A DNA stretch of 64,000 bases, from the NCBI RefSeq assembly GCF_037893015.1, contig NC_133658.1:60479818-60543817 (forward strand), written 5' to 3'. Both the position numbers and the translations under genes were made by a program. This document shows positions 11,870 through 23,163 of this stretch, piece by piece; the first letter of the stretch is position 1; each line of letters begins with the position of its first letter. This DNA is from Macrotis lagotis (Eukaryota; Chordata; Mammalia; Peramelemorphia; Peramelidae). The notes below the pieces were generated by a model, which ran no database searches, had not been told where the DNA came from, and saw only the letters and a list, made by a program, of their open reading frames with translations.

Positions 11870-13043
11870 CAGAAAATTATTGTTCCATTAGGTGGTAAAT
11901 TTTAAGTATGCTTTTAATTATGCTTTTCTTGTGAAATAAATTCTTTAGACAACTGGTGAAATATATATTTATTATGGATCATGGGTTTTAAAGCTTGAAG
12001 AGATCTTAGAAAGCATCTAGCCTTGCCCTTTCATTTTGCAGATAAAGAAATTTAAGCTTAAAGGAGAGGTTAAGTGATTTGCCTCAAGTCATAAAAATAG
12101 ACCTTTATCTTTTGGCTCCAAATCTCACTTTTGAATGAGGGATAAGAGTGGAATGAAGACAGTGTTAGATTTTAAATGAAGAGAAAACTAGGGTCCACAT
12201 TTTTGATTTAAGACTTGGTGACCTTGAACAAATTTGTCAAACCTTTCTGCTGTTTATTCTGTAAAATGGGGTCAGTAACAGTTCTCCACAGCTCTTCTAG
12301 GATTCTTTTTTTTTTGGTTTTTGCCAGGCAAATGGGGTTAAATGGCTTGCCCAAGGCCACACAGCTAGGTAATTACTAAGTGTTTGAGACCCCGGATTTG
12401 AACCCAGGTACTCCTGACTCCAGGGCTGGTGCTTGCTTTATCCACTGGGCCACCTAGCCACCCCCTTCTAGGATTCTTTTAAGAAAAGTTTTTGGTAAAT
12501 CTTAAAATGTAATGTAAGTATGTGTTTGTTATTTCCAGAAATAATTAAAAGGAGAATAATTCATTTCATCAAATAAATGATGAAATATTATTTAAAAAAT
12601 GCATTGGGTTTGTACAATTTTACTAATGAGGGTGGTAGCCACATCCCCCCCCTTCTTGTCAAACTACAGCAAAAAGCCCTTATCCCTTCAGTCACTGTTT
12701 TTGGGAGGAGTGCTGCAGTAGGCTTTACTTTTTCAGTCTTAAGTAACTTTTTAAATTATTTTACATCTGAGAAAGCAAAAACATTTTAAAGACTGATTAT
12801 GAAGCAGTCAGACTCAAAATGAACTGACTACATGGGCTGGTACATCTTGAAAAGTCATTGTACAAAAAAAAAATTAAAATTAAAAAAAAAAGAAAAGTCA
12901 TTGTACTTTTATGCCAAAGAATCACATTCTCATTTCTCCTGAAGCACAAGATGTCTTTCTAGTTTGAAACACATATGACATTAATTTATTGGACTGACAT
13001 ACTCTTCTTATTGATACCATTTTTTTTTCTTTCTTTTTTCAAG
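11870..13043. other. DNA upstream of the first HSDL1 coding exon
   Basis: Contains a decayed CORE-SINE (about 12,180-12,290) and a young SINE. The remainder is AT-rich with no recognisable exon or promoter; if HSDL1 has a noncoding first exon to the left, this is intron. Confidence 0.5.
12310..12464 (-). repeat. Young SINE with 16-bp target-site duplication
   Basis: Reverse-complement copy from the T-rich end to gccacctagccaccc. The repeat cttctaggattctttt occurs at 12294-12309 and 12465-12480. Confidence 0.92.
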
Positions 13044-13275
13044 GTTCTGTAAGCCATGGCTGCTGTTGACAGTTTCTACCTCTTATACAGGGAAATTGCC
13101 CGGTCTTGCAATTGCTACATGGAAGCTTTAGCTTTGGTCGGAGCCTGGTACACTGCTAGAAAAAGCATCACCATCATATGTGACTTTTACAGCTTGATTA
13201 GACTGCATTTCATCCCCAGATTGGTGAGCAGAGCAGATCTTATTAAGCAGTATGGAAGATGGGCAGTTGTCAGTG
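13044..13275 (+). CDS. HSDL1: HSDL1 first coding exon (residues 1-73 plus one base)
   Basis: The exon follows a polypyrimidine tract ending in tttttcaag. It has a 12-base 5'UTR piece, then ATG at 13056 in the context aagccATGG. The donor is cagtg|gtaag at 13276. It encodes the membrane or mitochondrial-targeting N-terminus and ends one base into the Gly74 codon. Confidence 0.93.
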
Positions 13276-16200
13276 GTAAGAAATTAAATTCTTAGTACTT
13301 TTGTTGTTGTTTTTTGTTTGTTTTTGCAAGGCAGTGGGGTTAAGTGACTTGTCCAAGGTCACACAGTTAAGTAAAATTTGTATTACTTGACTTTCATTTA
13401 AAACCCAAGTTACTGTTTAGTATCTAATTTTAAATTAGAGGATTATTTAAATTTGGCATAATGAATAGAGGGCTGGCCTTCAAGTCAAAAACATTTAAGT
13501 TCAAGTTCTATTTCTGACTGTTGACTTAATGCCAGGTTGCTTAATCTCTCAAGTTTCTAGAGAATTTTGAAACCAAAAGATGCAGAGAGGTTTCAACCTC
13601 ATTGGTAAAGGGAGTTTGCTTACCCAGAAGTTCTCTTTAACAGAGGTGTCAAACTAACTCCTAAATGGCCAGAACCAGATTAAAATCTAATTAGGAAATG
13701 TTTAACAAAAGAAATTAAAATACACTACAATATAACTAAGTTTGATTTGTGTTTTTTTAAGTCAGTTTGATCTATTTCTATTTGAATTTGATACTTTTGC
13801 CTTAAATCAACTAAATCAAGGGTCAAATATTTTTCTTTACCTTATTTAAGAAGGCTATTTTGAACTCATGGGAAAATGCTATTTTAAAAAACGTATATTT
13901 ACATGCTTATTTTTCTTTTTTGATGTATCTCCTAGAAATCCATTTTTAGAAGAAAAAAAATTTTTAAAGGATTTTAATGGAATAAAAAAGCTTAGAAGCT
14001 CAGAGATGACCTTGTCCAGTTCTCTCAAAGGAGAGAACTTACTTAAGGTTTACCCAACTGGTTGCAAAACCAGAATTAGAATAGGATGGGGGGGAGGGAG
14101 GAAGGATGTCCTCAGTTCTTGTCTTGTACTCTTTCCCTGATACCTTGCTCCTTTTTACATAATTTCTCCTCTTTTAGCCTAACTCTGAAATGGTTATTGG
14201 TTACTGCCTCAGCTTTATGAAATTTTGAGTTTAGAGACTTTCACCTTTTATAGAGACACTTTGTGCAACATAGGAAAGGTCCTTCTTATGCTATACATAC
14301 TCAAGTATGAATTCCTGAGGTTTTTTTTTATTGAAAACTGTAGAAATATTCAGTGTTACACAATCAGTTTAAATTTTATCAATTTTTATCAATTTTATAA
14401 TTTTGTCCCAGGTGAGCATTTAACCATCATTTATTGTTCAACTTACTTCTCCATCTTTCTTTATTAGTATGTCATCACTTTATAGTATAATGTGGGTTAA
14501 GGCACTTCAGGCCTTAACTTTTTTCTTTGATTCTCTTTGATATCCTTTGATGGTTCCAAGTCAAAATGCTGTACACCACAAGATAAAGATGCTCAGATGC
14601 TGTATCACCTTTTCTGTTCTTTAACACAGGTGCCACAGATGGTATTGGAAAAGCCTATGCTGAAGAGTTAGCAAGCCGGGGTCTCAATATTGTCCTTATC
14701 AGCCAGAATGAAGAGAAGCTGCACAAGCTTTCCAAAACCTTAGCTGAGACCTACAAAGTTGAAACAGAGATTATAGTTGCGGACTTCTCCAATGGCCGCG
14801 GAATTTACTTACTTATTAGAGAAGCGTTACAAGACAGAGACATTGGTATCTTGGTGAATAATGTTGGAGTATTTTATCCCTACCCACAGTATTTTACTCA
14901 AGTCTCTGAGGACAAACTGTGGGACATTATCGATGTAAATATTGCAGCTGCCAGTTTGATGGTTCATATAGTATTGCCAGGGATGGTGGCAAGGAGGAAG
15001 GGTGCAATTGTGAACATCTCCTCTGGCTCCTGCTGCAAGCCCACGCCCCAGATGACTGCATACTCGGCTTCGAAGGTGATGATTATTGTGGGTTGGGAAG
15101 AGAGCTCTAGCATAAAATAATACTGTAATCATTTGATTGGATTGCAGAGCCTTGTTGCTGCCCTTCTGGCTGCAGCTGTGAGTGCTTTAAATACTATTTT
15201 TTCTTTTAATGAAGAAGGAGAAATAAAATATTTTCTTTTTTTTTTCCTTCTGTTTAAACAGGCTTACTTAGATCACTTCAGCAGAGCATTGCAATATGAA
15301 TATGCTTCCAAAGGAATTTTTGTACAAAGTTTAATTCCATTCTCAGTAGCTACAAATGCAAAAACATGCAGTAGCTTTCTACATGGCTGTTCTTGGTTGG
15401 TGCCATCACCAAAAGTATATGCACATCATGCAATTGCTACTCTTGGAATCTCAAAAAGGACCACAGGGTACTGGTTTCATTCAATTCAGGTAACAGTTTT
15501 GGAACTTTATCTCACCTAAGTCAACATAACCTTAATTTTTAAAAATGATTTCTATAAAAACTTTTTAAAATTTAAATGAAGGCTAATGTTGAGAAGCAGA
15601 AAGCTTTGATTTATTCTTATCCTGACTTTCTCAGTGTATTAGGTTGTCACAGAAGTCTCAGTAATATTTGCTGAAAATTAAAATGTATACAAGACCTTAA
15701 AGATGAGAAGGGCTTCTTTACAAAAATGCAAATGAAAGCAGAAAACACATCTTAATTTGATTATTAATTTGTAGTGTAGAGGTGCCCTTGTGGTTCTCAA
15801 AAACCTGGTTCTCGGGGGGGGGGGGTGTTGAATGCCCTGGCAGGTCCTATAAAGCTGGAAATATTTTGAATATAGCCCAGTGATGGACCAGGTGATTGTC
15901 AGTCATTGGGGGAGGGCAGGCAATGGGGTTAAGTGACTTGCCCAAGGACAAAGGGCTAGGCATTAAGTTTCTGAGGTTGAATTTGAATTCAGGACCTCCT
16001 AACTTCAGGCTAGTGTTCTATCCACTTTGCCACCTAGCTGCCCCTTGATTGTCAGTTATCTTAAGGAGAATCTACTCATTTCTGCGGAGATTCATTACTA
16101 GTTTGTCCACAAGGTGATGAGTTTTAAAGATGCAATGTCTCTTAAGGCCTATCTACAAATTATAAAAGAATTGTCATCTACATCAGGGAAGGGATCTCAC

Positions 16201-18357
16201 ATTGATGAAATCTCAGATTCTTGAAATATTGTAATATAATTATAAAAATTGCTAAATATCGTCATTGGCATCTAACTGGTAAATATAATTCATAACTGGT
16301 AATGCTTATAGAAGTGGGTACAGAGGCTTACAGGGTCATATGAACAATATAAACCTGCAAAATCTTTCATTATTTCTGAAGACATTTATGCCTAATGATG
16401 AAATTGTGCAATATATTGTGACATTTATTTTAAGAGACAGAGAATGAAAAATGACATATTGGAACATTCTTAAAATACTTAGCTCTTTTAATATTTTTGT
16501 AAATAGTTGAGAATTTGAATGTTTTACATATTGGGAAAAGAAACATTTATGGCTTTGGATTTCTCTAAATAGTGTACCATGTTCTTAAGGTTCCTTAGGT
16601 TAAAGAGGGCACCAAGTTCTTTAACTCTTTCTTTTGTCCCAAATATCTTTACCTTTTATAGTGGATATACTATTCTAAATAGAAGCAAAATTAAAAGTGA
16701 TATATCAATCATGCTTGCATTTCACTTCTAGGACTTCAGCATTATAATGTGTCAACCTGATCTTGTGAATGCTATATTAGCTGTCTAGGTAAAAGTGGAG
16801 AAGTGGTTCTAGCCTGCAAGGTAGATAGAGAATTTGGAAGAATTATTTACCATATCGATGCTGTTGAACTCCTGATATTGGTTTGGAAAGCATTTCTTCT
16901 CATACTTAGAAATAGTATTAATTTTATACATTGTAGCTTTTATTTTTTAACCTCTGTGATATTTAATATCTCTGTGAAATTAATTTTTAGCCTCCATCCG
17001 TGAGATTTAATAAAAGATGCAGACACATCCTAGGATAGTGTTGATAAACAATTTAATTAACACCTTTCTGAGGGTTATTAGAAAAATTAGGAAATAATGT
17101 CACTGTGTATTAGTAGTTGATGTCAAAGCCACACTTTAATTAGGACAAACTGATAGAGCAAGATGGAGAGATTTTTATTTGATTTTGAACTTATATATAT
17201 TTTCATCTATTTGATTCCACATTTATAGCCATTCTCAAGAAATACCTATAGAAGAAGATATGTGTATTCTGTTTTTCATCAATGAGATACATATTAAGCT
17301 TTTTTACTTTTGAAGATTCATGATGTCATGATGTAAATAAGCTCTGTACTTATGCAGTTAGCCACTTCTCTATACCTGTTGTTCTCAAAGGGTGTGCCAT
17401 GGAAATTTGAAATTTCTATTAATGTAGATAAAGAGAAATTTGATAAATGTTTTTAATATAAATTTTAATTACTATATATACATGCATACATATATACACG
17501 ATAAGTGTAGTATTTGAAAAATGTCCACAGCTTTCCTATTTTATAGATACAGTAAACTCATAAAATGTGTCAAGTCTTGAACTTTTAAAGAATTCAACAA
17601 AAATGATCTCTTATTAATGGGAAATTTTGCATGTTCAAGTCTTCTGACTTTGCATTAGTGGTGTCAGTGTAAACAGTACACCTCATTTCCTCATAGTTCA
17701 AAGACAGTATTGGGAGTAGAAATAAATTTGCAAACCACTTCCTTAATTGGTTTAATGGGTTGCTCTTGTCCCCAGAGTCCATCATATAATGGCCAAATAT
17801 TCAGTGAAGAGTATTTCTGCACTCAGAAACTCTGCATTCATACATCGTCTAATCCCTGACTCAGACCAGAAGCCTTCTCAGCTTCAGATCTGCCATTTTT
17901 TATACTTGGTTGGCATATTCTTGACAACTTGGGGTCATCAGTAAACCTTGATGGGGCAACAAAGTAGAATTCTAATGAAGGATTAAACTTTTCAATTAAG
18001 TGAAATTCCCCTGATGTTTCAGACTCTAGGAGGCAATGACCCTGGATAACCATCAATATTAAGCAGAGAACTGCAAGACTGAGTCAATATTTTCTGGAAA
18101 TGCTTTTCTGTTTCACAATATTTTTATGATTAGTATTTGTATTTTGAACTGTTAAGAATTCATGAATATTTTTATTAATTGGTATCTTTAGTGATAATTG
18201 CAATTTTGAGGGTTCCAGTATTGTTAGTAACTTTTCCTCCTTTTTTTTTTCTTTTTAGTTTCTTTTTGCACAGTATATGCCAGAATGGCTTTGGGCTTGG
18301 GGAGCAAATATTATCAACAATTCATTGCGTCATGAGGCCTTATCCCATAGATTGTGA
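13056..18357 (+). CDS. HSDL1: Hydroxysteroid dehydrogenase-like protein 1, complete spliced reading frame, 330 aa
   Basis: The CDS joins 13056-13275, 14630-15075, 15262-15489 and 18259-18357, giving 330 residues, the length I recall for human HSDL1, with near-identical sequence through most of it. It belongs to the short-chain dehydrogenase/reductase family; the human protein is mitochondrial and considered catalytically inactive. Visible features are an N-terminal hydrophobic segment (about residues 20-45), the nucleotide-binding motif GATDGIG at 74-80, the NNVG motif around 150, catalytic-position Ser205 in ISSGS, and YSASK at 218-222. Human HSDL1 has Phe at 218; here the codon is TAC (Tyr), so Ser, Tyr and Lys are all present. 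Residues about 251-256 and the last four residues (SHRL) also differ from human. The start is fixed by homology: [20 protein letters not shown] is the family's N-terminus. No frameshift or internal stop is seen. Confidence 0.95.
13302..13373 (-). repeat. Truncated SINE in HSDL1 intron 1
   Basis: Only the 3' half survives: tttttgcaaggcagtggggt through caaggtcacacag. It begins 27 bases after the exon donor. Confidence 0.8.
13454..13560 (+). repeat. Old tRNA-derived SINE remnant
   Basis: atgaatagagggctggcctt ... aagttcaagttctatttctg ... gcttaatctctc is a decayed sense copy of a CORE-SINE-type element. Confidence 0.5.
13641..13800. mobile_element. hAT-like nonautonomous DNA transposon remnant
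   Basis: It starts cagaggtgtcaaac, the same terminus as the better-preserved copy at 62800, and ends in tatttgaatttgatactttt, a decayed inverted terminus. Confidence 0.5.
13800..14629. other. HSDL1 intron 1, no further feature seen
   Basis: AT-rich intronic DNA. Short frames at 13868-14140 and 14225-14467 have no recognisable similarity. Confidence 0.5.
14630..15075 (+). CDS. HSDL1: HSDL1 second coding exon (residues 74-222, dehydrogenase core)
   Basis: The acceptor is taacacag at 14628-14629 and the donor is cgaag|gtgatg at 15076. The exon carries the Rossmann-fold cofactor motif GATDGIG, the [10 protein letters not shown] segment and the catalytic stretch ISSGS...YSASK. The Tyr218 codon TAC is at 15061-15063. 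Reading through the donor meets a stop at 15118-15120, so intron retention would cut the protein after about 236 residues. Confidence 0.93.
15262..15489 (+). CDS. HSDL1: HSDL1 third coding exon (residues 223-298)
   Basis: The acceptor tttaaacag lies at 15260-15261 after a T-rich tract; the donor is ttcag|gtaaca. The 228 bases are phase 0 at both ends. It encodes [20 protein letters not shown] and the segment after the catalytic helix that in active short-chain dehydrogenases forms part of the substrate pocket. The stretch around residues 251-256 (NAKTCS) is diverged from the human protein as I recall it. Confidence 0.92.
15904..16045 (-). repeat. Young SINE in HSDL1 intron 3
   Basis: Reverse-complement copy with a short internal deletion, flanked by tgattgtcagt at 15893-15903 and 16046-16056. 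Confidence 0.88.
16057..18258. other. HSDL1 intron 3, remainder
   Basis: AT-rich intronic DNA without a clear repeat or exon. It includes a short TA/CA-rich tract near 17,470-17,500. Confidence 0.5.
18259..18357 (+). CDS. HSDL1: HSDL1 last coding exon (residues 299-330 and stop)
   Basis: A long T-run ends in cttttag at 18258. The exon reads [20 protein letters not shown] and continues to stop TGA at 18355-18357. It matches the human C-terminus except for the final few residues. The first 2.77 kb of flanking intron (15490-18258) contain only a SINE and no other exon I can recognise. Confidence 0.92.
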   Translation, partial: FLFAQYMPEWLWAWGANIINNSLRHEALSHRL

Positions 18358-19830
18358 ACCTGGATCTGTCACCTTAGAAAGTCTTGCCAAATTATGTGAA
18401 CCTGCAGTATTTGGAGCATTGGAAGACCAACACTTCATTTTAATTGTGTATTTGCTCTTAATTTTGCTGGCACCTTATTGTTGCATTATTGATAAAACAG
18501 ACTTGGGACTTGAAAAGAATATGGGGAAAGCTGCCTGAAGGCTTTGGTGTAGGGTTAATATTGAATATGATGAGAACTGATCTAGGAAGCCTAAAAGTGG
18601 GGATTCCTTTTTTTTTTAATGTAAGCTACTAAAAACTTTGTCAGTAAGTCAGTGTTGTGCTATGAACCAAGATGAACTGAAATTGAAATGTACTCACAAT
18701 TCAATTTGTTGGGTCTTTTCATTTTAAATCTTCTTGTTTTGAGAGTGGTCATGTGTTTCCTTTGAAGAATTGTAATTTTTCTTCTAAAAAATTAACTGGA
18801 AAAACTGTGTTTAAAGAACTATTTTGAAGCTAAAATTGCTGGTGTTAGTTGCTGTAGAAATCTAACTACCTATGTGTATTTTATTACATAGATCTTGTAA
18901 TTTGAATCCCTTTTGAAGAAAATGCTGCTTTTCCATTCAAGAACAAAATTGTATTAGATAAGTTTGAAAGTTGATCATATTTAGAAAATAACTATGAGCA
19001 ACTTTATAACTAACGGGCAAGTTAATTTTTAAAAGATATATGCAAATTACTTTGATTGGAAGTGTCATGGGATTTAAAAAAAACATTTCTATCCATCACA
19101 TAAGAAAGCCCTCTCTAGTTTTATGACCCTTCATAGTCTAGCAGTATAAGTTATTCCTTTCTGTTAAGTTCTTACCTACTTAGGAGCTAACACTTTATCA
19201 GAGTTGTAAATACATCATGAAGTGTTTCAAGCATTTTTTTTAATTTACATACAATTCTTTTGGATAAAACAATGATTTTCAGTGTGTTGCTTTTTTTTTT
19301 GTTATTGAAATCTTGCCCTTTAGAAAGAAAATTATCTCAATTTTCTATGTGATAATCAGTTCCAATAGCAGTTATTGGTATAAACAAAATTGTTTGCTGA
19401 GGTAGTTAAAATGTGGAGTAATTATGTATTCTGTATTGTATCTGATAAAATAACAGATTTAGAAGTGTAATCTTAGCTTGTGCAATGAATGTAATGGATA
19501 AAATGAACAATTGTGTTGGAGTAAAAATAACTAAACTGCTTAGACAGGGTTAGTCCTGAAATGTCATGTGTGTAAATGTCTTTGGTTTAGATCACAGTAT
19601 CTTCTTTGAAACTCTCATTGTGAGAACCATCCAGTGATGTCAGAACTGTGAAGTTCTATACAAATGTAAGGTTATTGTTATTTACGTATTGATAATTCTG
19701 TATTTAATTTTGTGAATCCAGTGCAGATATACTGAGTATTCATAAGCCTGGTAAAATTATTTAAGAATCATGACTTTTGTGGAATTGTTTTCTCATGAAG
19801 ATACAATAAACACATGCACACACACACACA
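18358..19830 (+). other. HSDL1: HSDL1 3'UTR (approximate)
   Basis: After the stop come about 1.4 kb of AT-rich DNA without SINE or L1, which fits a long 3'UTR. The first canonical AATAAA is at 19805-19810, just before a CA microsatellite; a second cluster at 20028-20037 lies in a repeat-like stretch. The true cleavage site cannot be settled without transcript data. Confidence 0.5.
19805..19810 (+). terminator. HSDL1: Candidate HSDL1 polyadenylation signal AATAAA
   Basis: This is the first AATAAA downstream of the HSDL1 stop codon. A CA repeat follows directly, so the usual GU-rich downstream element is not obvious. AATAAA at 20028-20033 and 20032-20037 are alternatives. Confidence 0.35.
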
Positions 19831-19858
19831 CACATGCACATATATATGTATAAAAATT
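19812..19858. repeat. CA/TA microsatellite
   Basis: Interrupted (CA)n followed by tatatatgtata, next to the candidate HSDL1 polyadenylation signal. Confidence 0.85.
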
Positions 19859-20510
19859 ACTTTCAAATCATGACTCTTGTGGAATTTCTCATGAAATAAT
19901 AATGCAGCTATAAGTACACAGAAGTATATATGCATATATAGGCAAAAAAAATCCTTCTCTACAGTGTAATAATTGTTACCAGGAGACATGGGTTCAAGCC
20001 TTGCCTCTGACTTACAGTATGAGACTGAATAAATAAACCTTTCAGTGCTCTGTTTCAGAGATGGTGCCAGCCTGCACTCACAGAGATAGATCTTGCTGCC
20101 TCTTCATATATATGCATGTATCTCTTCAGAAGAGCTGACTTAGACCATTGCCATGTGATTCTGATATCCTTCTTAATTCTTGCAGTCCAGGTTCCTTGGA
20201 AGGTTTCATAGCACTCCCTGGCTCCCTATTCTTAAGTCCTCCCCTGTTCTCCCTCTTACCTCCATGTCTTCTAGTAATTCACCACTTATTACCTATGTGC
20301 AGCTTGGGCTTTTTCTGTAGGATCTAGGTGAGGGAAAAAGGGGAGCAAGGTAAGAACTTTTTTCTTAATTACTACAAGCAAAGTTTTTGTATTGGTTTTG
20401 TTTTTTTTTATTTACTAACCACTGACCATGTGCCTGTTACTAAATTAGGTGCTGGGGAAACAAAGGCAAAAAGTTTACATTTTATTGGAAAAGAGAATAT
20501 GCCCACATAC

Positions 20511-20595
20511 AGGGTGTCCCAAAAGTATGTATGTGATTTTAAATTTTAATTGTACAAAACTGTGCTAAGATTTTTGGATCACTGTTTAATTATGT
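20511..20595. mobile_element. Possible mariner-like MITE remnant
   Basis: The left end cagggtgtcccaaaagta after TA resembles a mariner terminal repeat; about 60 bases on, gatttttggatcactg is a decayed inverted copy. A short palindromic element is likely but degenerate. Confidence 0.45.
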
Positions 20596-20659
20596 ACAAA
20601 ACAAATACAAGGTAATTTTTGGGATGGGGAGAGGACTCTTAAAAGGAACTGAGGAATAA

Positions 20660-21520
20660 ATACCTTCCAAATAGAGAGGACAGTCTAACAGAAAGGACTG
20701 AAGCCATGAAATATATGGCAAGACCAAAAAGAAGGTAGCTCACCTGGACCACAGAATTCATGGAGGAAACAATTCTACATAGACTAGATCCAGTTTTTGA
20801 AGAGCATATTATGCTAAACAGTGAAAATTGTATTTGATCCTAGAGATAAAATAGGGAGCCATTGAAGTTTATTGAGAAGAGGAATGACATGGTGGAGAAT
20901 GGATTAGAAAGGGGGGAGACTGGAAGTAGAGACATAAATTATAAGGTTATTGCAGCTATCCAAGCTAACAATTAAATGAACTTGAACCGGGGTTAAAATC
21001 CACAAGATGTGGCAACTGATTGATTATGTGGGGTGAGAGAATAAGAAACTGGGTGTGACTAAAAGAAAGGTAGCTTTGAGAGAAACAAGAGGGGAAAGAT
21101 TATCAGATATTTTGAGGCCTGAGTGACATTCAACTTGATATAACTACTAATAAGGAAGAGAAATGATGGTTGGCTATATATTATATATGATCTGAGGAAA
21201 GGAGAGATAATTGAACTTATGGATATTGATGAGATCAGCAAATGAGTGTAGAGAGAGATGAGAGAGAGCCCTAGGACAAAGCTTTGGGTTTTACAAATCT
21301 GGAGGCAGGATGAAGATAATAGTAGCTTGAAAAATAATCAGACAGGAGGAAACCCAAGAGAGGACACTTTTGATAAGGGGGTTGAGCAATGAGAAGCAGA
21401 TATAAATGTAGACAACTTTAAGAAGTTGGTTAAGGAAAGGCGAAGGGATAAGAAAGGATCAAAAGGCATTTTTAATGATGGTGGAGATCAATCATGTTTA
21501 TAGGTATCAAGGAATGAATC
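20660..21520 (-). mobile_element. Antisense LINE-2
   Basis: gggagccattgaagtttatt, aaggttattgcagctatcca and gatgtggcaactgattgatt are the reverse complement of L2 blocks that occur in sense at 39,700-39,850. Decayed, with many indels. Confidence 0.65.
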
Positions 21521-21589
21521 AATGATAGATATTTAAGTGCCTGTCATGAGTCAAGAACTGCCAGATGCTCAGTATAGAAATACAAATGA

Positions 21590-22700
21590 AACTATTCCCT
21601 CATACCCACCCAGGTTCATGATCTTGGCCTTATCTCCTCTTCTACTCATCCTTGACTTTACCAAAATTTTTAATCCCTTCTCAAGCCTGACTCTTCCTTT
21701 CTCTATTCTTTCAATTGAGAACCTTGCCTCATTTCATTTAAAAAAAGACCATATGCCTATCCACCTCCTTTCACATCAACAGATGCCCTCTGCTACTTTT
21801 ATCCTCTAGTCTACTACTCCCCTTCTTATTAATTTTCAGTCTCATCCTGTTGACTGGCTTCTTTGCTGCCTACAGAAATACAGGTATGTCTCTCCTGTTG
21901 TCAGAAAAACATTGACCCATCCCTCTCTGGTAGCCATCATTCCATATCTTTCCTCCCTTTCATGGCTAAACTCCTTGAGAAAAATCATCTAAATTAGTCT
22001 GCTTTAGTTTAGTTTTCTTTTTAAAACAAAACAAAAAAACTTGGCTTCTTATTTCAAACTGTCTTTTTTTTTTTTTTTTTTTTGCATGGCAAATGGGATT
22101 AATTGGCTTGCCCTAGGCCACACAGCTAGGTAATTATTACGTGTCTGAGAAAGGACTTGAACCCAGGTGCTCCTGACTCCAGGCCAGTGCTTTATCCACT
22201 GAGCCACCTAGCCACCCCCAAACTGTCTTTCAAAGTTACTGGTGGTCTCTTAATTTCGAAATCCAATGGCCTTTTCTCAGTTCTCTTCCTATTTGATTTC
22301 TCTGTAGCCTTTAACACTTGTTAATCACCCTTGATATTTTTTTCTAAGTTTTCAGGACACTGCTTTTGCCTTGGTTCTCCTGTCTGACTGCTCCTTCTGC
22401 TTCTGTCTCCTTTGTTGGATCTTTAATCAAAGTTTTGCCCAATAACTATGGGAGACCCCCAATGGTATCTTCATTTTTATCCTCTATACAATTTTGTTTG
22501 GTAATTTCATCCATCACCTTCCATAGATTTAATGATTCTTCTGAATAAAGGCTGTTCCATAGTGTTCTGATTGGTCTTCCTGCTTCTTTTCTTTCAGTAC
22601 ATTCTCCACTCATCTATCAAACTTTTGTTTCTAAAGCATAGGTATGTCTGTGACAAACACCTAATCCCTCCCAACCTCAGTGATCTCTGATATGTTCAAG
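21590..22700 (+). mobile_element. Sense LINE-2, interrupted by a SINE
   Basis: Blocks such as tttctctgtagcctttaaca, ctgactgctccttctgcttc and tgggagacccccaatg follow the L2 ORF2 order. A young SINE splits it at 22067-22218. The element seems to continue to the L2 3' end near 23,630. Confidence 0.6.
22067..22218 (-). repeat. Young SINE with 12-bp target-site duplication
   Basis: Reverse-complement copy with a long T-run; caaactgtcttt flanks it at 22055-22066 and 22219-22230. It is inserted in L2. Confidence 0.92.
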
Positions 22701-22730
22701 AACAAATAGAAAATCCTCCATTTGGCTTTT

Positions 22731-22876
22731 TTTTTTTTTAGATTTTTCAAGGCAATGGGGTTAAGTGGCTTGCCCAAGGCCACATGGCTAGGTAATTATT
22801 AAGTGTCTGAGGTTGGATTTGAACCCAGGTACTCCTGACTCCAAGGCCGGTGCTCTGTTCACTGCGCCTAGCCACA
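22731..22876 (-). repeat. Young SINE with 16-bp target-site duplication
   Basis: Reverse-complement copy, with cctccatttggctttt at 22715-22730 and 22877-22892. It splits the L2 3' region. Confidence 0.92.
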
Positions 22877-22892
22877 CCTCCATTTGGCTTTT

Positions 22893-23160
22893 AAAGTCCA
22901 TCTTATATCATCTCTTTCCCCCTTATCTTTAATCCAGTGACACTGGCCTCCTTTCTCTTCCTCCCACAAGAAGCGTTCTCGCTCTCTCTCGCCTCTGTGC
23001 ATGTTCACTGGCTGTTCCCTGTTTAGAATGTTCTCCCTCCTCATCTCCATCTCCTGTCTACCTTCAGGCCTAGGTCAAATTCTTCCTTCTGTAAGAAGTC
23101 TTTCCTGATCCTTCATTCTAGTATATTCCCTCTGAGATAATTTCCTGTTTTTATCTCATG
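22893..23160 (+). mobile_element. LINE-2 3' region, continued
   Basis: ccagtgacactggcctcctt, tgttcactggctgttccctg and tgtaagaagtctttcctgat are L2 ORF2 end and 3'UTR blocks in sense. Confidence 0.65.
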
Positions 23161-23163
23161 TGC

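Larger units (their letters stand above)
13044..19830 (+). other. HSDL1: HSDL1 gene region within the window (coding exons plus 3'UTR)
   Basis: This span holds the coding part of HSDL1: acceptor at 13042-13043, four coding exons, stop at 18355-18357 and a long 3'UTR. The first exon begins 12 bases before the ATG, so at least one noncoding 5' exon must lie further left. No CpG island or promoter-like sequence is visible between 1 and 13,043, where the DNA is mostly L1 and other repeats, so the promoter is probably outside the window. Introns run 13276-14629, 15076-15261 and 15490-18258, all with GT-AG ends. Confidence 0.9.

Noticed and set aside
15076..15261. Extension of the HSDL1 exon past 15075
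   Set aside because: It reaches a stop within 45 bases, whereas splicing gtgatg...aaacag restores the conserved frame exactly, so this is intron.
15133..15261. Frame opening at 15133 upstream of the third HSDL1 coding exon
   Set aside because: It is intron sequence that happens to be open; the conserved protein starts at the acceptor (15262).
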